Source: DATMTS01 sp035564555 (GTDB lineage Bacteria > Actinomycetota > Actinomycetes > Actinomycetales > Microbacteriaceae). Taken from it: DNA of 64,000 nt. How positions within the stretch are numbered: the first letter of the stretch is position 1; each line of letters begins with the position of its first letter. The DNA lies in contig DATMTS010000039.1 of assembly GCA_035564555.1 (NCBI GenBank), positions 20,346 to 84,345 on the forward strand. The letters run 5' to 3'. Shown piece by piece: positions 8,696-17,112 of this stretch. The position numbers and the translations under genes were made by a program. A model generated the notes under the pieces. That model saw nothing but the letters and a program-made list of their open reading frames with translations, did no database searches and was not told where the DNA came from.

Positions 8696-9154
8696 ATGGA
8701 CCCGCGCCAGCAACCACCATTCCCGCTTCAACGCGCCCCTCGAGCGAGAGGCTTGCGCCTTACCGTATGGGTCCTTGCGATTGCCCTCTTCCTGGCCCTC
8801 ATGACCTTGGCGGGATCGATCCTCATCAATCGATACCTGTCGGCAAACCTCAGCAACGCGTACAAGAACCCATTGCACGTGGTGGAATCGCAATTGCAGC
8901 TCGATGACATCGGTCACGTCACCGTCACCTCCGAGTTCGACAACACAGGGTTCACACCACTCGGCGTCGGTGGCTGGACCATGCAGGCGAACATCACGCT
9001 GACCGGAACCGGGATTGAGAATCGGCTCACAGCGAGGCTCGAGGCGCTGGGCTATCGCCCTAAGGGCAACGAGTGGGTTCTGGGGAACTGCGCGGTGTAT
9101 GTGACTCCAACCGATGGCAAGGCAGACCTTGTGCTCGTAGTCGATGCTCACTGA
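8696..9154 (+). CDS. Hypothetical exported or membrane-anchored protein (152 aa)
   Basis: Starts MDPRQQPPFPLQRAPRARG, a Pro/Arg-rich cytoplasmic segment, followed by one strong membrane helix (about residues 22-44, LTVWVLAIALFLALMTLAGS). About 108 residues outside the membrane contain no catalytic motif that I recognise. ATG 8696 is preceded by GGAAGGTGTGCC, an acceptable ribosome binding site. It is a single gene between a terminator and the monooxygenase promoter. Base use is slightly less GC-rich than its neighbours. Function unknown. Confidence 0.7.
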   Translation: MDPRQQPPFPLQRAPRARGLRLTVWVLAIALFLALMTLAGSILINRYLSANLSNAYKNPLHVVESQLQLDDIGHVTVTSEFDNTGFTPLGVGGWTMQANITLTGTGIENRLTARLEALGYRPKGNEWVLGNCAVYVTPTDGKADLVLVVDAH

Positions 9155-9235
9155 AACGTGAAGGGTCACGAGCGAGCGCGGGGCCGACTCCGGTGCGACC
9201 GCTTCCGAGATCGTATATGGTTGTGAGTGCGGTAT

Positions 9236-9262
9236 CTGAATTCAGTGTTCTGATAACGAACA
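9236..9262. promoter_or_regulatory. Adjacent palindromes upstream of the FAD monooxygenase
   Basis: Two symmetric elements abut: CTGAATTCAG (9236-9245, perfect) and TGTTC-TGATAAC-GAACA (arms 9246-9250 and 9258-9262). They lie 44-70 bp before the ATG at 9306, in an AT-richer stretch (GTATATGGTT at about 9214) that could hold the promoter. Such spacing suits a repressor or activator site, but no adjacent regulator gene identifies the binding protein. Confidence 0.4.
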
Positions 9263-9305
9263 GAGGAAGACCGCCCGAGCGCCCACAGCGAAGTGAGGAG
9301 AACCC

Positions 9306-11234
9306 GTGCAGTTCCATCATCACGGCTATGTGTCCGGTGACCCGCGTCTCAAGCCGGCCGCCGGGGTCGGCATCGACCGGCCGGCAGAACTCCCCGCCGA
9401 GGTCGATGTGCTCATCGTCGGCACGGGCCCTGCGGGCATGATCACCGCGGCCCAACTGTCGCAGTTCCCCGACATCAACACACGCATCGTGGAGCGTCGC
9501 GGCGGCAGGCTCGCGATCGGCCAAGCCGACGGCATCCAGGCCCGTAGTGTCGAGACCTTCGACGCGTTCGGCTTCGCCGAGCGGATCATCGCGGAGGCCT
9601 ATCGCATCACCGAGATGGCGTTCTGGAAGCCCGATGCCGCCGACCCCACGCGCATCGTCCGCGCGTCCCGCGCAGTCGACGACCCCACGGGCATCAGTGA
9701 ATATCCCCACCTGATCGTCAACCAGGCTCGCGTGCTCGACTACTTCGCCGAGGTGATGGCGAACTCACCGACATGCATGACCCCGGATTACGGTCTGGAA
9801 TTCGAGAGCCTTCAGATCGCCGAACACGCCGAAGACGCCGAATATCCGGTCACGGTCACGCTCGTGCACACCGTCGGCGAGCGGGAGGGTCAGGAGCGCA
9901 CGGTGCGCGCCAAGTACGTCGTCGGAGCGGATGGCGCTCGCAGCAAGGTGCGCCAGTCGATCGGATGCACCATGGCCGGGGACAAGGCGAACCACGCCTG
10001 GGGCGTGATGGACGTTCTCGCCGTCACCGACTTCCCCGACATCCGCACGAAGTGCTCGATCCAGTCGGAGTTCGGCAACATCCTGCTCATTCCCCGGGAG
10101 GGCGGATTCCTGTTCCGCATGTACGTCGACCTCGGTGAGGTGCCGCCGGACGACAACGGAGCCGTCCGCGCGACGACGATCGAGCAGATCATCGCGAAGG
10201 CCAACGAGATTCTCCATCCATACACCCTCGACGTGCGCAATGTCGCCTGGCACAGCGTCTATGAGGTCGGACACCGGCTCACCGACCGGTTCGACGACGT
10301 GACAACGCAGGCGCGGGGCACACGCACGCCGCGGGTCTTCATCACCGGGGATGCCTGCCACACGCACAGCGCGAAGGCCGGCCAAGGCATGAACGTGTCC
10401 ATGCAAGACGGGTTCAACCTGGGCTGGAAGCTCGCTCATGTTCTGGAAGGACGCAGCCCGGAGAGCCTGCTCGCCACGTATTCAGCTGAGCGACAGGTGG
10501 TGGCCAAGAACCTGATCGATTTCGACAAGCAATGGTCGACCTTGATGGCGACCAGACCCGAGGACCTGGACGACCCGTCCGAGCTCGAAGACTTCTATGT
10601 GCGCACGGCCGAGTTCCCCGCCGGATTCATGACCCAGTACGCGCCGTCCATGTTGATCGCAGAGCCCACCCACCAGCAACTCGCGACCGGGTTCCCGATC
10701 GGCAAGCGCTTCAAGTCACCTATCGTGCGACGAGTCTGCGACACGAATCCGGTGCACCTCGGCCACCACGCGAAGGCCGATGGCCGGTGGCGCATCTACG
10801 TGTTCGCCGACCCTGCCGGAGCCGGAGAGGACTCGCCGGTCGCCCGCTTCGCGGAGTGGATCGCCGGTAGTGCAGATTCGCCCGTCGTGGAGTACACCCC
10901 GCGCGGCTCTGACGTCGACGCCTGGTTCGACGTGAAGGTGATGTACCAGCAGGAGCACCCGGAGGTCGATCTGGGGGAGGTTCCGGATGCGTTCAAGCCG
11001 CGCGTGGGCCCGTTCGGACTCATCGACTACGAAAAGGTGTACGCAGTCGACCCGAAAGAAGACGTCTTCGACCTGTGCGGCATCGACCGCGCCGGAGCGA
11101 TCGTCGTCGTGCGGCCCGACCAGTACGTGGCCGACGTGCTTCCGCTGACGGCGACCGACGAGCTTGCCGCGTTCTTCAGCCAGTTCATGCTGCGGCGCGA
11201 ATCGAGTCGGCATTCGATGCCCGTAGCGACGTGA
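9306..11234 (+). CDS. FAD-dependent aromatic monooxygenase (phenol 2-monooxygenase / 3-hydroxybenzoate 4-monooxygenase type)
   Basis: A 642-residue flavoprotein hydroxylase predicted to hydroxylate a phenolic ring with NADPH and oxygen. Visible motifs: the dinucleotide fold VDVLIVGTGPAGMITAAQL (about residues 34-52), the DG motif VVGADGARSKVRQ (about 211-223), the GD motif FITGDACHTHSAKAGQGMN (about 344-362), and a C-terminal thioredoxin-like domain (about 460-640) typical of phenol hydroxylase and MobA. Length matches that subgroup. ATG 9306 follows a GAGGAGAACC ribosome site. No ring-cleavage gene is adjacent, so the substrate cannot be named. Confidence 0.88.
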   Translation: MQFHHHGYVSGDPRLKPAAGVGIDRPAELPAEVDVLIVGTGPAGMITAAQLSQFPDINTRIVERRGGRLAIGQADGIQARSVETFDAFGFAERIIAEAYRITEMAFWKPDAADPTRIVRASRAVDDPTGISEYPHLIVNQARVLDYFAEVMANSPTCMTPDYGLEFESLQIAEHAEDAEYPVTVTLVHTVGEREGQERTVRAKYVVGADGARSKVRQSIGCTMAGDKANHAWGVMDVLAVTDFPDIRTKCSIQSEFGNILLIPREGGFLFRMYVDLGEVPPDDNGAVRATTIEQIIAKANEILHPYTLDVRNVAWHSVYEVGHRLTDRFDDVTTQARGTRTPRVFITGDACHTHSAKAGQGMNVSMQDGFNLGWKLAHVLEGRSPESLLATYSAERQVVAKNLIDFDKQWSTLMATRPEDLDDPSELEDFYVRTAEFPAGFMTQYAPSMLIAEPTHQQLATGFPIGKRFKSPIVRRVCDTNPVHLGHHAKADGRWRIYVFADPAGAGEDSPVARFAEWIAGSADSPVVEYTPRGSDVDAWFDVKVMYQQEHPEVDLGEVPDAFKPRVGPFGLIDYEKVYAVDPKEDVFDLCGIDRAGAIVVVRPDQYVADVLPLTATDELAAFFSQFMLRRESSRHSMPVAT

Positions 11235-11243
11235 CGCAGGCCG

Positions 11244-12164
11244 CTACGGCACGATGATCAGCTTGCCTCGCGTGCGACCGCTGCGGCTCTGCTCGAATGC
11301 CTCGGCGACCTGGTCGAGCCCGAACGTTGCCGCCACCTCAACGGTCAGCGCGCCTTCGTCGGCCAGTCGGGACAATCGGGCGGTCTCCGTTCCGTCGGGA
11401 CGAACCCAGAGGTAGCGGCCGCCGTGCTCGGTCACGGTGGAATCGGCGACCGAGGCGTGCCTGCCCTCGGGTGCGAGAACCGCGAGGGTCGTCTCGAGCT
11501 GGCCTCCTACGAAGTCAGCCACAGCATCCAGCCCGCCGGGAACGAGTGCGAGCACGCGCTCGGCGAGCCCGTCTCCGTACACCACGGGCTCGGCGCCGAG
11601 CGATCGCAGAAAGTCGTGATTGCGTCGGCTTGCCGTGCCGATCACACGCGCCCCGCGTGCCCGGGCGATCTGAACGGCAAGGCCGCCCACCCCTCCGGCG
11701 GCCGCATGCACCAGTACGCTGTCGCCCTCGGTGACGCCCAGGGCGTCCAGGGTGCGCAACGCGGTTCCCCCCGCCAGCGGCAGACCCGCGGCCTGCTCCC
11801 AGCTCAGAGATGCCGGCTTGCGCGCGACCGCGCCGGCCGGAATCGCCATCTGCTCGGCGAACGATCCGGCATGCAGCACATCCTTTCGGGCGTACGCGAT
11901 CACCTCGTCGCCGACTGCGAACTCCGGGGTGTCGAGGCCGAGCCCGACGACCACACCCGCGACATCCCAACCGGGGATCACGGGGAAGACGGCATCGAAC
12001 AGGGGGTCGAGACCGCCGGCCATGGCCTTCCAATCCACCGGGTTGACCCCGGCCGCCCGCACCTGAATGAGCACGGAGCCGGGCGCCACCTTCGGAGTGG
12101 GCAGATCCCTGACCTCCAGTGCACCGAAGTCCGAACTGTACTGAGGGTAGACGGCTGCGCGCAT
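11244..12164 (-). CDS. Zinc-independent alcohol dehydrogenase / NADPH:quinone oxidoreductase-like protein
   Basis: A 306-residue medium-chain reductase starting MRAAVYPQYSSDFGALEVRD; the start is set by an AAAGGA ribosome site 7 nt before the ATG. It has the GroES-like N-terminal domain (RAAGVNPVDWKAMAGG, PGWDVAGVV) and the nucleotide-binding loop HAAAGGVGGLAVQIARARGA (about residues 144-163). The AAxGGVG loop and absence of zinc-binding Cys residues place it with NADPH:quinone or zeta-crystallin-like reductases. It is convergent with the FAD monooxygenase (9 bp between stops). Substrate unknown. Confidence 0.88.
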   Translation of the reverse strand: MRAAVYPQYSSDFGALEVRDLPTPKVAPGSVLIQVRAAGVNPVDWKAMAGGLDPLFDAVFPVIPGWDVAGVVVGLGLDTPEFAVGDEVIAYARKDVLHAGSFAEQMAIPAGAVARKPASLSWEQAAGLPLAGGTALRTLDALGVTEGDSVLVHAAAGGVGGLAVQIARARGARVIGTASRRNHDFLRSLGAEPVVYGDGLAERVLALVPGGLDAVADFVGGQLETTLAVLAPEGRHASVADSTVTEHGGRYLWVRPDGTETARLSRLADEGALTVEVAATFGLDQVAEAFEQSRSGRTRGKLIIVP

Positions 12165-12377
12165 GGCGATCCTTTCGGGGGAGACGTTCACGGGATGCAG
12201 CGGGAGCCGCGCCGCGAGTATTCCGGAATCGAGGTTTTCCGCACTCGAAGCATGCCACTTCCCGGGCGTCCGGCATACTGCCCTGCGGGCGTCGGGCATA
12301 CGGCATTCGTCAAGCCCTTGTCGCCTCCTCGATGCCCCGCCTATCGTCGCCTCCGGGCCCAACCGAAGGAGGACGGC

Positions 12378-12656
12378 ATGGCATCCGAGAGCCACACGAC
12401 CACTGATCACGACGAGATCCGATCGTGGGTCGAACGACACGACGGCAAGCCGGTCAGCGTGCGCGGCACCGACAAGGGCGGCGACGCCGGAGTTCTGCGC
12501 ATCGACTTTCCGGGCGGAGCGGGCAGCGACGAGTTGGAGGAGATCAGCTGGGACGAATGGTTCCAGAAGTTCGACGAGAGCAAGCTGGCGTTCCTCTATC
12601 AGGAGCACAAGTCCGACGGTGCCGACAGCACCTTCTTCAAGCTGGTGAGCCGTTAG
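12378..12656 (+). CDS. Small acidic conserved hypothetical protein (92 aa)
   Basis: Starts MASESHTTTDHDEIRSWVER after a strong ribosome site (AAGGAGGACGGC). It has an HDGKPVSVRGTDKGGDAG stretch and an acidic second half with WDEWFQKFDE. Similar short proteins occur in Actinobacteria and are often mislabelled as branching enzyme; no catalytic site is visible here. The stop overlaps the first codons of the downstream RecQ frame, so the two are probably translationally linked. Function unknown. Confidence 0.75.
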   Translation: MASESHTTTDHDEIRSWVERHDGKPVSVRGTDKGGDAGVLRIDFPGGAGSDELEEISWDEWFQKFDESKLAFLYQEHKSDGADSTFFKLVSR

Positions 12657-14286
12657 CACCCAGCTCGAACGGACGGCGCGCAACAGCTTCGGCTGGACGA
12701 GCCTGCGACCCGGCCAACGAGAGGCCATCGAAGCGGCGGTCGGCGGCCGCGACGTTCTGGCGGTCATGCCGACCGGTTACGGGAAGTCGGCGATCTACCA
12801 GATCGCAGCGATGCAGTTGACAGGCCCGACGGTCGTCGTGTCGCCGCTGATCTCGTTGCAGGCCGACCAGGTCGCCGCAATCCAGCGCGCCCCGCATGCT
12901 CCGGAGGCCGTGGCGGTCAACTCGAGTCAGCCGGACGGCGAGAACGACGCGGCCTGGCAGACGGTGTCGAAGCGCGGCGCGGAATACCTGTTCCTCGCGC
13001 CGGAGCAATTGGGCAAGCCCGAGGTCGTGGAGCGTCTCCGCTCGCTGGAGGTATCGCTCTTCGTCGTCGACGAGGCGCATTGCGTCTCTGCATGGGGTCA
13101 CGACTTCCGGCCCGACTACCTGCGGCTGGGCGACGTCGTGGAGCGGCTGGACCATCCCACGACGGTTGCGTTGACGGCGACGGGATCGCCGCCCGTGCGG
13201 CAAGAGATCGTGCAGCGATTGCGGCTGCGCGATCCTCTGATCCTGACGCGGGGTTTCGACCGTCCCAATCTGCGGCCGGAGGTCGTGCGGCACGGTTCCG
13301 ACGAGGAGAAACGGGCCGCCGTCGTCGACCAGATCGTCGACCTGCCTGGTTCCGGCTTGGTCTATGTCGCAACGCGCAAGGACACGAACTGGTTCGCGCA
13401 GCGGGCGACGACGAAGGGGCGCAACGCCCTGGCCTATCACGGCGGCATGACCGGTGCCGAGCGTGAGCGGGTGCACGAGTGGTTCCTGGCAGACGATGGG
13501 TCGGTGGTGGTGGCGACCTCGGCGTTCGGCATGGGCATCGACAAGCCGAACGTACGCTTCGTCGTGCACGCCGCAGTGCCCGACTCCTTGGACAGTTACT
13601 ACCAGGAGATCGGCCGCGCCGGTCGCGACGGCGAGCCGGCGATCGCGACCCTGCACTACCGGGCGGAGGACCTCGGGCTGCGCAGATTCTTCGCCGCGCG
13701 GCATCCGGACCCCCGGCGGCTCGAGGCGGTGTTCGCCGCGCTCGCCGAGGTGGAGACCCCGCAGCGCGTGTCGCAACTCGGACGGACGCTCGACCTGTCC
13801 CGGCGCACGGTGACAGGATTGCTGAACCTCCTGGTGCAGGCCGCGGCGGTGCGGTCGAGTCCGGCGGGCTATCGGGCGGATGCCGCGTTGTCGGCATCGG
13901 AGGCGGCCTCGGCTGCGGTGGAGGCATCCGAGGCGCGGCAGCGTATCGACCAGTCGCGAATCGAGATGATGCGCGGATATGCCGAGACCTTCGACTGCCG
14001 GCGGCGATTCCTGCTCGGTTACTTCGGGGAGCAGTTGGAGCAGCCGTGCGGCAACTGCGACACGTGTGCGGCGGGCACCGCGAACGGCGACGACGACGAT
14101 GAGCGCGGTGCCGCCGGCTCGGGTGATCCGTTCTCGGTGCAGCGCAGGGTGCGGCACCGCGAATGGGGCGCCGGGGTGGTGATGCGGCGCGAAAGCGACC
14201 GCATCACCGTCTTCTTCGAGCAGGAGGGTTACAAGGTGTTGTCGCTGGAGGCGATCGAGGAAAGCGGCGTGCTGACGGCGGAGTGA
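12652..14286 (+). CDS. RecQ-family ATP-dependent DNA helicase with no canonical start codon
   Basis: All RecQ motifs are present: the N-terminal LRPGQREAIEAA, Walker A MPTGYGKSA, VVSPLISLQADQV, DEAH (VVDEAHCVSAWGHDFRPDY), LTATG, VVVATSAFGMGIDKPNVRF and YYQEIGRAGRDGE. A zinc-binding CRRRFLLGYF...CGNCDTC region and a C-terminal beta-rich domain (VRHREWGAG) follow. The frame opens after a TGA at 12646-12648, but no ATG, GTG or TTG occurs until 12766. Starting there would delete the region before Walker A. Codon 12652 is GTT, one base from the expected GTG of a V/M-STQLE start. Either an unusual start, a +1 shift from the preceding small gene, or a start-codon mutation is implied. Confidence 0.85.
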   Translation, partial: VSTQLERTARNSFGWTSLRPGQREAIEAAVGGRDVLAVMPTGYGKSAIYQIAAMQLTGPTVVVSPLISLQADQVAAIQRAPHAPEAVAVNSSQPDGENDAAWQTVSKRGAEYLFLAPEQLGKPEVVERLRSLEVSLFVVDEAHCVSAWGHDFRPDYLRLGDVVERLDHPTTVALTATGSPPVRQEIVQRLRLRDPLILTRGFDRPNLRPEVVRHGSDEEKRAAVVDQIVDLPGSGLVYVATRKDTNWFAQRATTKGRNALAYHGGMTGAERERVHEWFLADDGSVVVATSAFGMGIDKPNVRFVVHAAVPDSLDSYYQEIGRAGRDGEPAIATLHYRAEDLGLRRFFAARHPDPRRLEAVFAALAEVETPQRVSQLGRTLDLSRRTVTGLLNLLVQAAAVRSSPAGYRADAALSASEAASAAVEASEARQRIDQSRIEMMRGYAETFDCRRRFLLGYFGEQLEQPCGNCDTCAAGTANGDDDDERGAAGSGDPFSVQRRVRHREWGAGVVMRRESDRITVFFEQEGYKVLSLEAIEESGVLTAE

Positions 14287-14338
14287 GGCCGGCGGGTGCC
14301 CGTGGTGCGGGGTCTGTGCAGCGGGGTCGATGCGCTCA

Positions 14339-15286
14339 TCATTTCAGCAGTCTCGAGAGCACCCGGTCGGCGAGCGGTTTGCCGCCGGTCTGACATGTCG
14401 GGCAGTACTGCAGGGTCGAGTCAGCGAAGATGACCTGTCGGACCGTGTCACCGCAGACCGGGCACGGCTCGCCGGTGCGCCCATGCACCTGCAGGCCGGA
14501 TTTCTTCTCCCGTTTCAGTTCGGATGCCGCGAGGCCGTCCGCGCGGGCTATCGCCTCGCGAAGGGTGGATTGCAGCGCCTCGAACAACCGATGGGTCTCT
14601 TCGGGTGTCATCGATGCCGGTTTGAACGGCGACATCCGGGCTGTGTGCAGGATCTCGTCGGAATAGGCGTTGCCGATGCCCGCGATGACCGATTGGTTGC
14701 GCAGCACGCCCTTGATCTGGGCGCGCCCGGCAGAAGCGAGGATGTCGGCGAGCACCTGCTCGGTGAATGCGGCGTCGAGCGGGTCGGGCCCGAGTCGGGC
14801 GATTCCGGGCACCTCGTTCGCGCCGCGAACGAGGTAGATCGCGAGGCTCTTCTTGGTGCCGGCCTCGGTGACGTCGAGCCCTGACCCGTCGTCGAGCACC
14901 AGTCTGGCGCTGAGGGGATTTCTGCCCGTCGGTTTCGCCTGCCTCGGGGGCGGAGCGCTCTCTCGCCAGCGCAGCCATCCGGCGCGTGCGAGATGGATGA
15001 TCAGGTGCACGTTCTCGTGGGCGATGGGCGCAGTGGCGGTGGGTGCAGTGGAGGAGGGTGCAGTGGAGGCGGTGGCAGTGGCGGTGGGTGCAGTGGAGGC
15101 GGTGAGGTCGAGGAACTTGCCGTGACGCGAGACGCCGTTCACGACGGCGTCGTGCAGCACGGCGAGCGGCGGGTCGAAGGTCTTCAATGCTGCGAAGGCG
15201 AGCACCTCGAGGCGGTCGATCCTGCGCCCCGTCAGACGCGCGCCGAGGTCGACGACGAGGGCGTGGACTTCGGGCAACTCGGGCAC
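14339..15286 (-). CDS. Fpg/Nei-family DNA glycosylase/AP lyase with low-complexity insertion
   Basis: Removes oxidised bases and nicks the abasic site. The GTG at 15284-15286 gives V-PELPEVHALVVDL; the proline after the initiator is the catalytic N-terminal nucleophile, with Glu next to it, which fixes the start. SRHGKFLDL carries the conserved beta-hairpin lysine. The H2TH region reads NQSVIAGIGNAYSDEIL. The C-terminal zinc finger is CPVC...CPTC, where the usual Arg of the finger loop appears to be Ser. Between FLDL and ENVHLIIHL lies a Thr/Ala/Ser-rich insertion of about 26 residues encoded by repeats. It is downstream of the GntR gene on the same strand. Confidence 0.88.
   Translation of the reverse strand: MPELPEVHALVVDLGARLTGRRIDRLEVLAFAALKTFDPPLAVLHDAVVNGVSRHGKFLDLTASTAPTATATASTAPSSTAPTATAPIAHENVHLIIHLARAGWLRWRESAPPPRQAKPTGRNPLSARLVLDDGSGLDVTEAGTKKSLAIYLVRGANEVPGIARLGPDPLDAAFTEQVLADILASAGRAQIKGVLRNQSVIAGIGNAYSDEILHTARMSPFKPASMTPEETHRLFEALQSTLREAIARADGLAASELKREKKSGLQVHGRTGEPCPVCGDTVRQVIFADSTLQYCPTCQTGGKPLADRVLSRLLK
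15030..15103. repeat. Tandem repeat inside the DNA glycosylase gene
   Basis: A 25-bp sequence (GCAGTGGCGGTGGGTGCAGT plus GGAGG) occurs at 15030-15054 and again at 15075-15099, a 45-bp (15-codon) period. A shorter copy starts at 15060. It encodes the Thr/Ala/Ser-rich insertion in the glycosylase and keeps the frame, as expected for replication slippage. Confidence 0.85.
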
Positions 15287-15386
15287 CGCTCCAGTCTCCG
15301 GCGGGCCGCCGACAACCGCAATGCTTCCGCTCGCGTCTTCCCGACGGCGAAGGGAGGCTCGGGACGAGGGTCCCGGGCGGCAGGAG

Positions 15387-16145
15387 TCAGGCGGGTTCGC
15401 GACCGTCGTCTTCGGCGACTCGGTGCTCGAGCCGCTCCGCCGCCGTGTGCATGTGACGTTGCATCGCCGCGGCCGCCGAGTCCGCGTCGTGGTCACGGAT
15501 GGCTTCGAACACCTCGGCGTGCTCGGCGAGCGCCGTGGCCGCCTCCTCCTCGGTCTGCAGCCCGCGCTCCACCCACAACCGCAGCAGCGACCGCACACTG
15601 CGCAGCAGGTCGGCCAGCACCTGGTTCTGCGCAGCCGAAGCGACACCGAGGTGGAACTTCAGGTCCGCCTCGATGAAGCGTGAGCGGTCTGCGAGTGCCG
15701 CACGCATGGCATCCAAGTGCTCACCGAGATCGGCGAGGACCTCCGGGGTCGCACGCTCGGCCGCTCGCCGGGCGGCGAAAATCTCGAGGTCTCCGCGCAT
15801 CTCGATCAGCTCGACCGTGCGGGATGCGTCGAGCATCAGGCCCCAGTTGAGTGTCTCCGGCAGCAGTTCCGACGCGCTGCCCCTCAGATAGGTACCGCTG
15901 CCCGGCCGCACGTCGACGATGCCGAGGATCTCCAGAGCGGCGAGGGCTTCGCGCACGGCCGAGCGCCCGATGCCCAGTGTCTGCGCGAGTTGTCGCTCGG
16001 GTGGCAGACGGCTGCCGACCGGGATGACGCCGCTGGTGAAGAGCTCGAGCAGTCGCTTCGCCACCGCGGAGACGGCCGTTCCCACCGGAACCTGGTCGAG
16101 CGCATCGGAGATGTGCGCGGTCGGCTGTTGAGGGTACGCGGGCAC
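15387..16145 (-). CDS. GntR/FadR-family transcriptional regulator
   Basis: A 252-residue repressor starting at GTG. The N-terminal winged helix-turn-helix (about residues 22-90) contains PVGSRLPPERQLAQTLGIGR and SAVREALAALEILGIVDVRP, typical of the FadR subfamily. The C-terminal FCD domain (about 105-235) has the acidic/His ligand pattern (DLKFHLGVASAAQN, LAEHAEVFEAIRDHD), suggesting a metal-assisted carboxylate effector. It is divergent from the apionate-type operon across a perfect palindrome, so it most likely controls that operon and itself. A sugar acid such as an apionate-pathway intermediate is the likely effector (inference). Confidence 0.9.
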   Translation of the reverse strand: MPAYPQQPTAHISDALDQVPVGTAVSAVAKRLLELFTSGVIPVGSRLPPERQLAQTLGIGRSAVREALAALEILGIVDVRPGSGTYLRGSASELLPETLNWGLMLDASRTVELIEMRGDLEIFAARRAAERATPEVLADLGEHLDAMRAALADRSRFIEADLKFHLGVASAAQNQVLADLLRSVRSLLRLWVERGLQTEEEAATALAEHAEVFEAIRDHDADSAAAAMQRHMHTAAERLEHRVAEDDGREPA

Positions 16146-16180
16146 GAGGCAAGGCTACCCGCCGGACGCCGGTCGACCAA

Positions 16181-16218
16181 GAACCGGTTGACCAAATGTT
16201 GAATTGGTCAACCGGTTC
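16181..16218. promoter_or_regulatory. Long palindromic operator for the GntR/FadR regulator
   Basis: A perfect 15-bp inverted repeat, GAACCGGTTGACCAA at 16181-16195 and TTGGTCAACCGGTTC at 16204-16218, with an 8-bp spacer. Each arm contains GGTTGACC/GGTCAACC, fitting the GGT-N2-ACC core of FadR-type sites, so two dimers may bind side by side. A related GGTCGACCAA lies just to the left (16171-16180). It sits between the divergent regulator and operon starts. Confidence 0.85.
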
Positions 16219-16284
16219 GGTTATGGTTGCCCTGTCGGCCGCTTCAGCGCCGATCGATCAGGACCATGCGAGGGGAGCGATGCG

Positions 16285-17112
16285 GTGATCGGACTGGGCA
16301 GCTACGCCTATTTCTGGCGTGCGTCGTCCAGGGTGGCCGAGCCCATGTCGCTCATCGATCAGCTCGTCGACGCACGGCAACTCGGCATCGGGCTGTTTCA
16401 GATCTGCGACTACGCCCCGCTCAGCAGGTACAGGCCGGGCCAGATGCGGGATGTGCGCCGTGCGGCCGACGATCTCGGCATCCGGCTCCAGCTCGGCACC
16501 AAGGGGATCGCTCCCGGTCGCCTGCGGCAGTTCCTGACCTTCGCCGAGCTGCTGGAGGCCCGTCTCGTTCGCAGCATGATCTTGCTCGGCGAGGATCAGC
16601 CCGCCCTGGAGGAGAGCGAGTCGGTGCTCCGCGGCATCCTGCCCGCCTTCGAGCGTCAAGGGGTCACCCTGGCGCTGGAGACGTACGAACAAGTACCCAC
16701 CGCGATGCTCGTCGAGCTCGTGGAGCGGGTCGCCAGCCCGAATCTCGGCATCTGCCTGGACCCGGCGAACATGGTCGCGGCGCTGGAGCATCCGAACGAC
16801 GTGATCGAGGCATGCGCTCCGCACACGGTCAACGTGCACGTCAAGGACTTCGCGTTCACGAGACGCGGTGGCTGGGTCGGTTTCACCCTCGACGGTGCGC
16901 CGCTCGGAACCGGGTTGCTCGACTATCACCGGCTTGCGACCGTCGTGCGGCCCGACGAACGCGGGATCGACCAGATCATTGAGCATTGGCTGCCTTGGCT
17001 CGACGATGCAGCCGACGGCGCACACGAAGGAGCCGACACAACCGTTCGCACCGAACGGGAATGGACGCTGGCCGCACTGGCCGCGCTGCACGGAAGCACG
17101 GAGAAAACATGA
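16285..17112 (+). CDS. Xylose-isomerase-like TIM-barrel protein, probable 3-oxo-isoapionate decarboxylase (OiaC-like)
   Basis: A 275-residue sugar phosphate isomerase/epimerase-family barrel. GTG 16285 is preceded by AGGGGAGCG, a good ribosome site. Conserved pieces include IGLFQICDY, LALETYEQVPT, NLGICLDPANM and PHTVNVHVKDF, which supply metal-binding Glu, Asp and His residues. In characterised D-apionate pathways a protein of this fold (OiaC) decarboxylates 3-oxo-isoapionate to L-erythrulose. The two downstream neighbours resemble ApnO and ApnL, so I infer that role; fold alone would only say isomerase/epimerase. Its stop overlaps the next start (ATGA). Confidence 0.7.
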   Translation: MIGLGSYAYFWRASSRVAEPMSLIDQLVDARQLGIGLFQICDYAPLSRYRPGQMRDVRRAADDLGIRLQLGTKGIAPGRLRQFLTFAELLEARLVRSMILLGEDQPALEESESVLRGILPAFERQGVTLALETYEQVPTAMLVELVERVASPNLGICLDPANMVAALEHPNDVIEACAPHTVNVHVKDFAFTRRGGWVGFTLDGAPLGTGLLDYHRLATVVRPDERGIDQIIEHWLPWLDDAADGAHEGADTTVRTEREWTLAALAALHGSTEKT

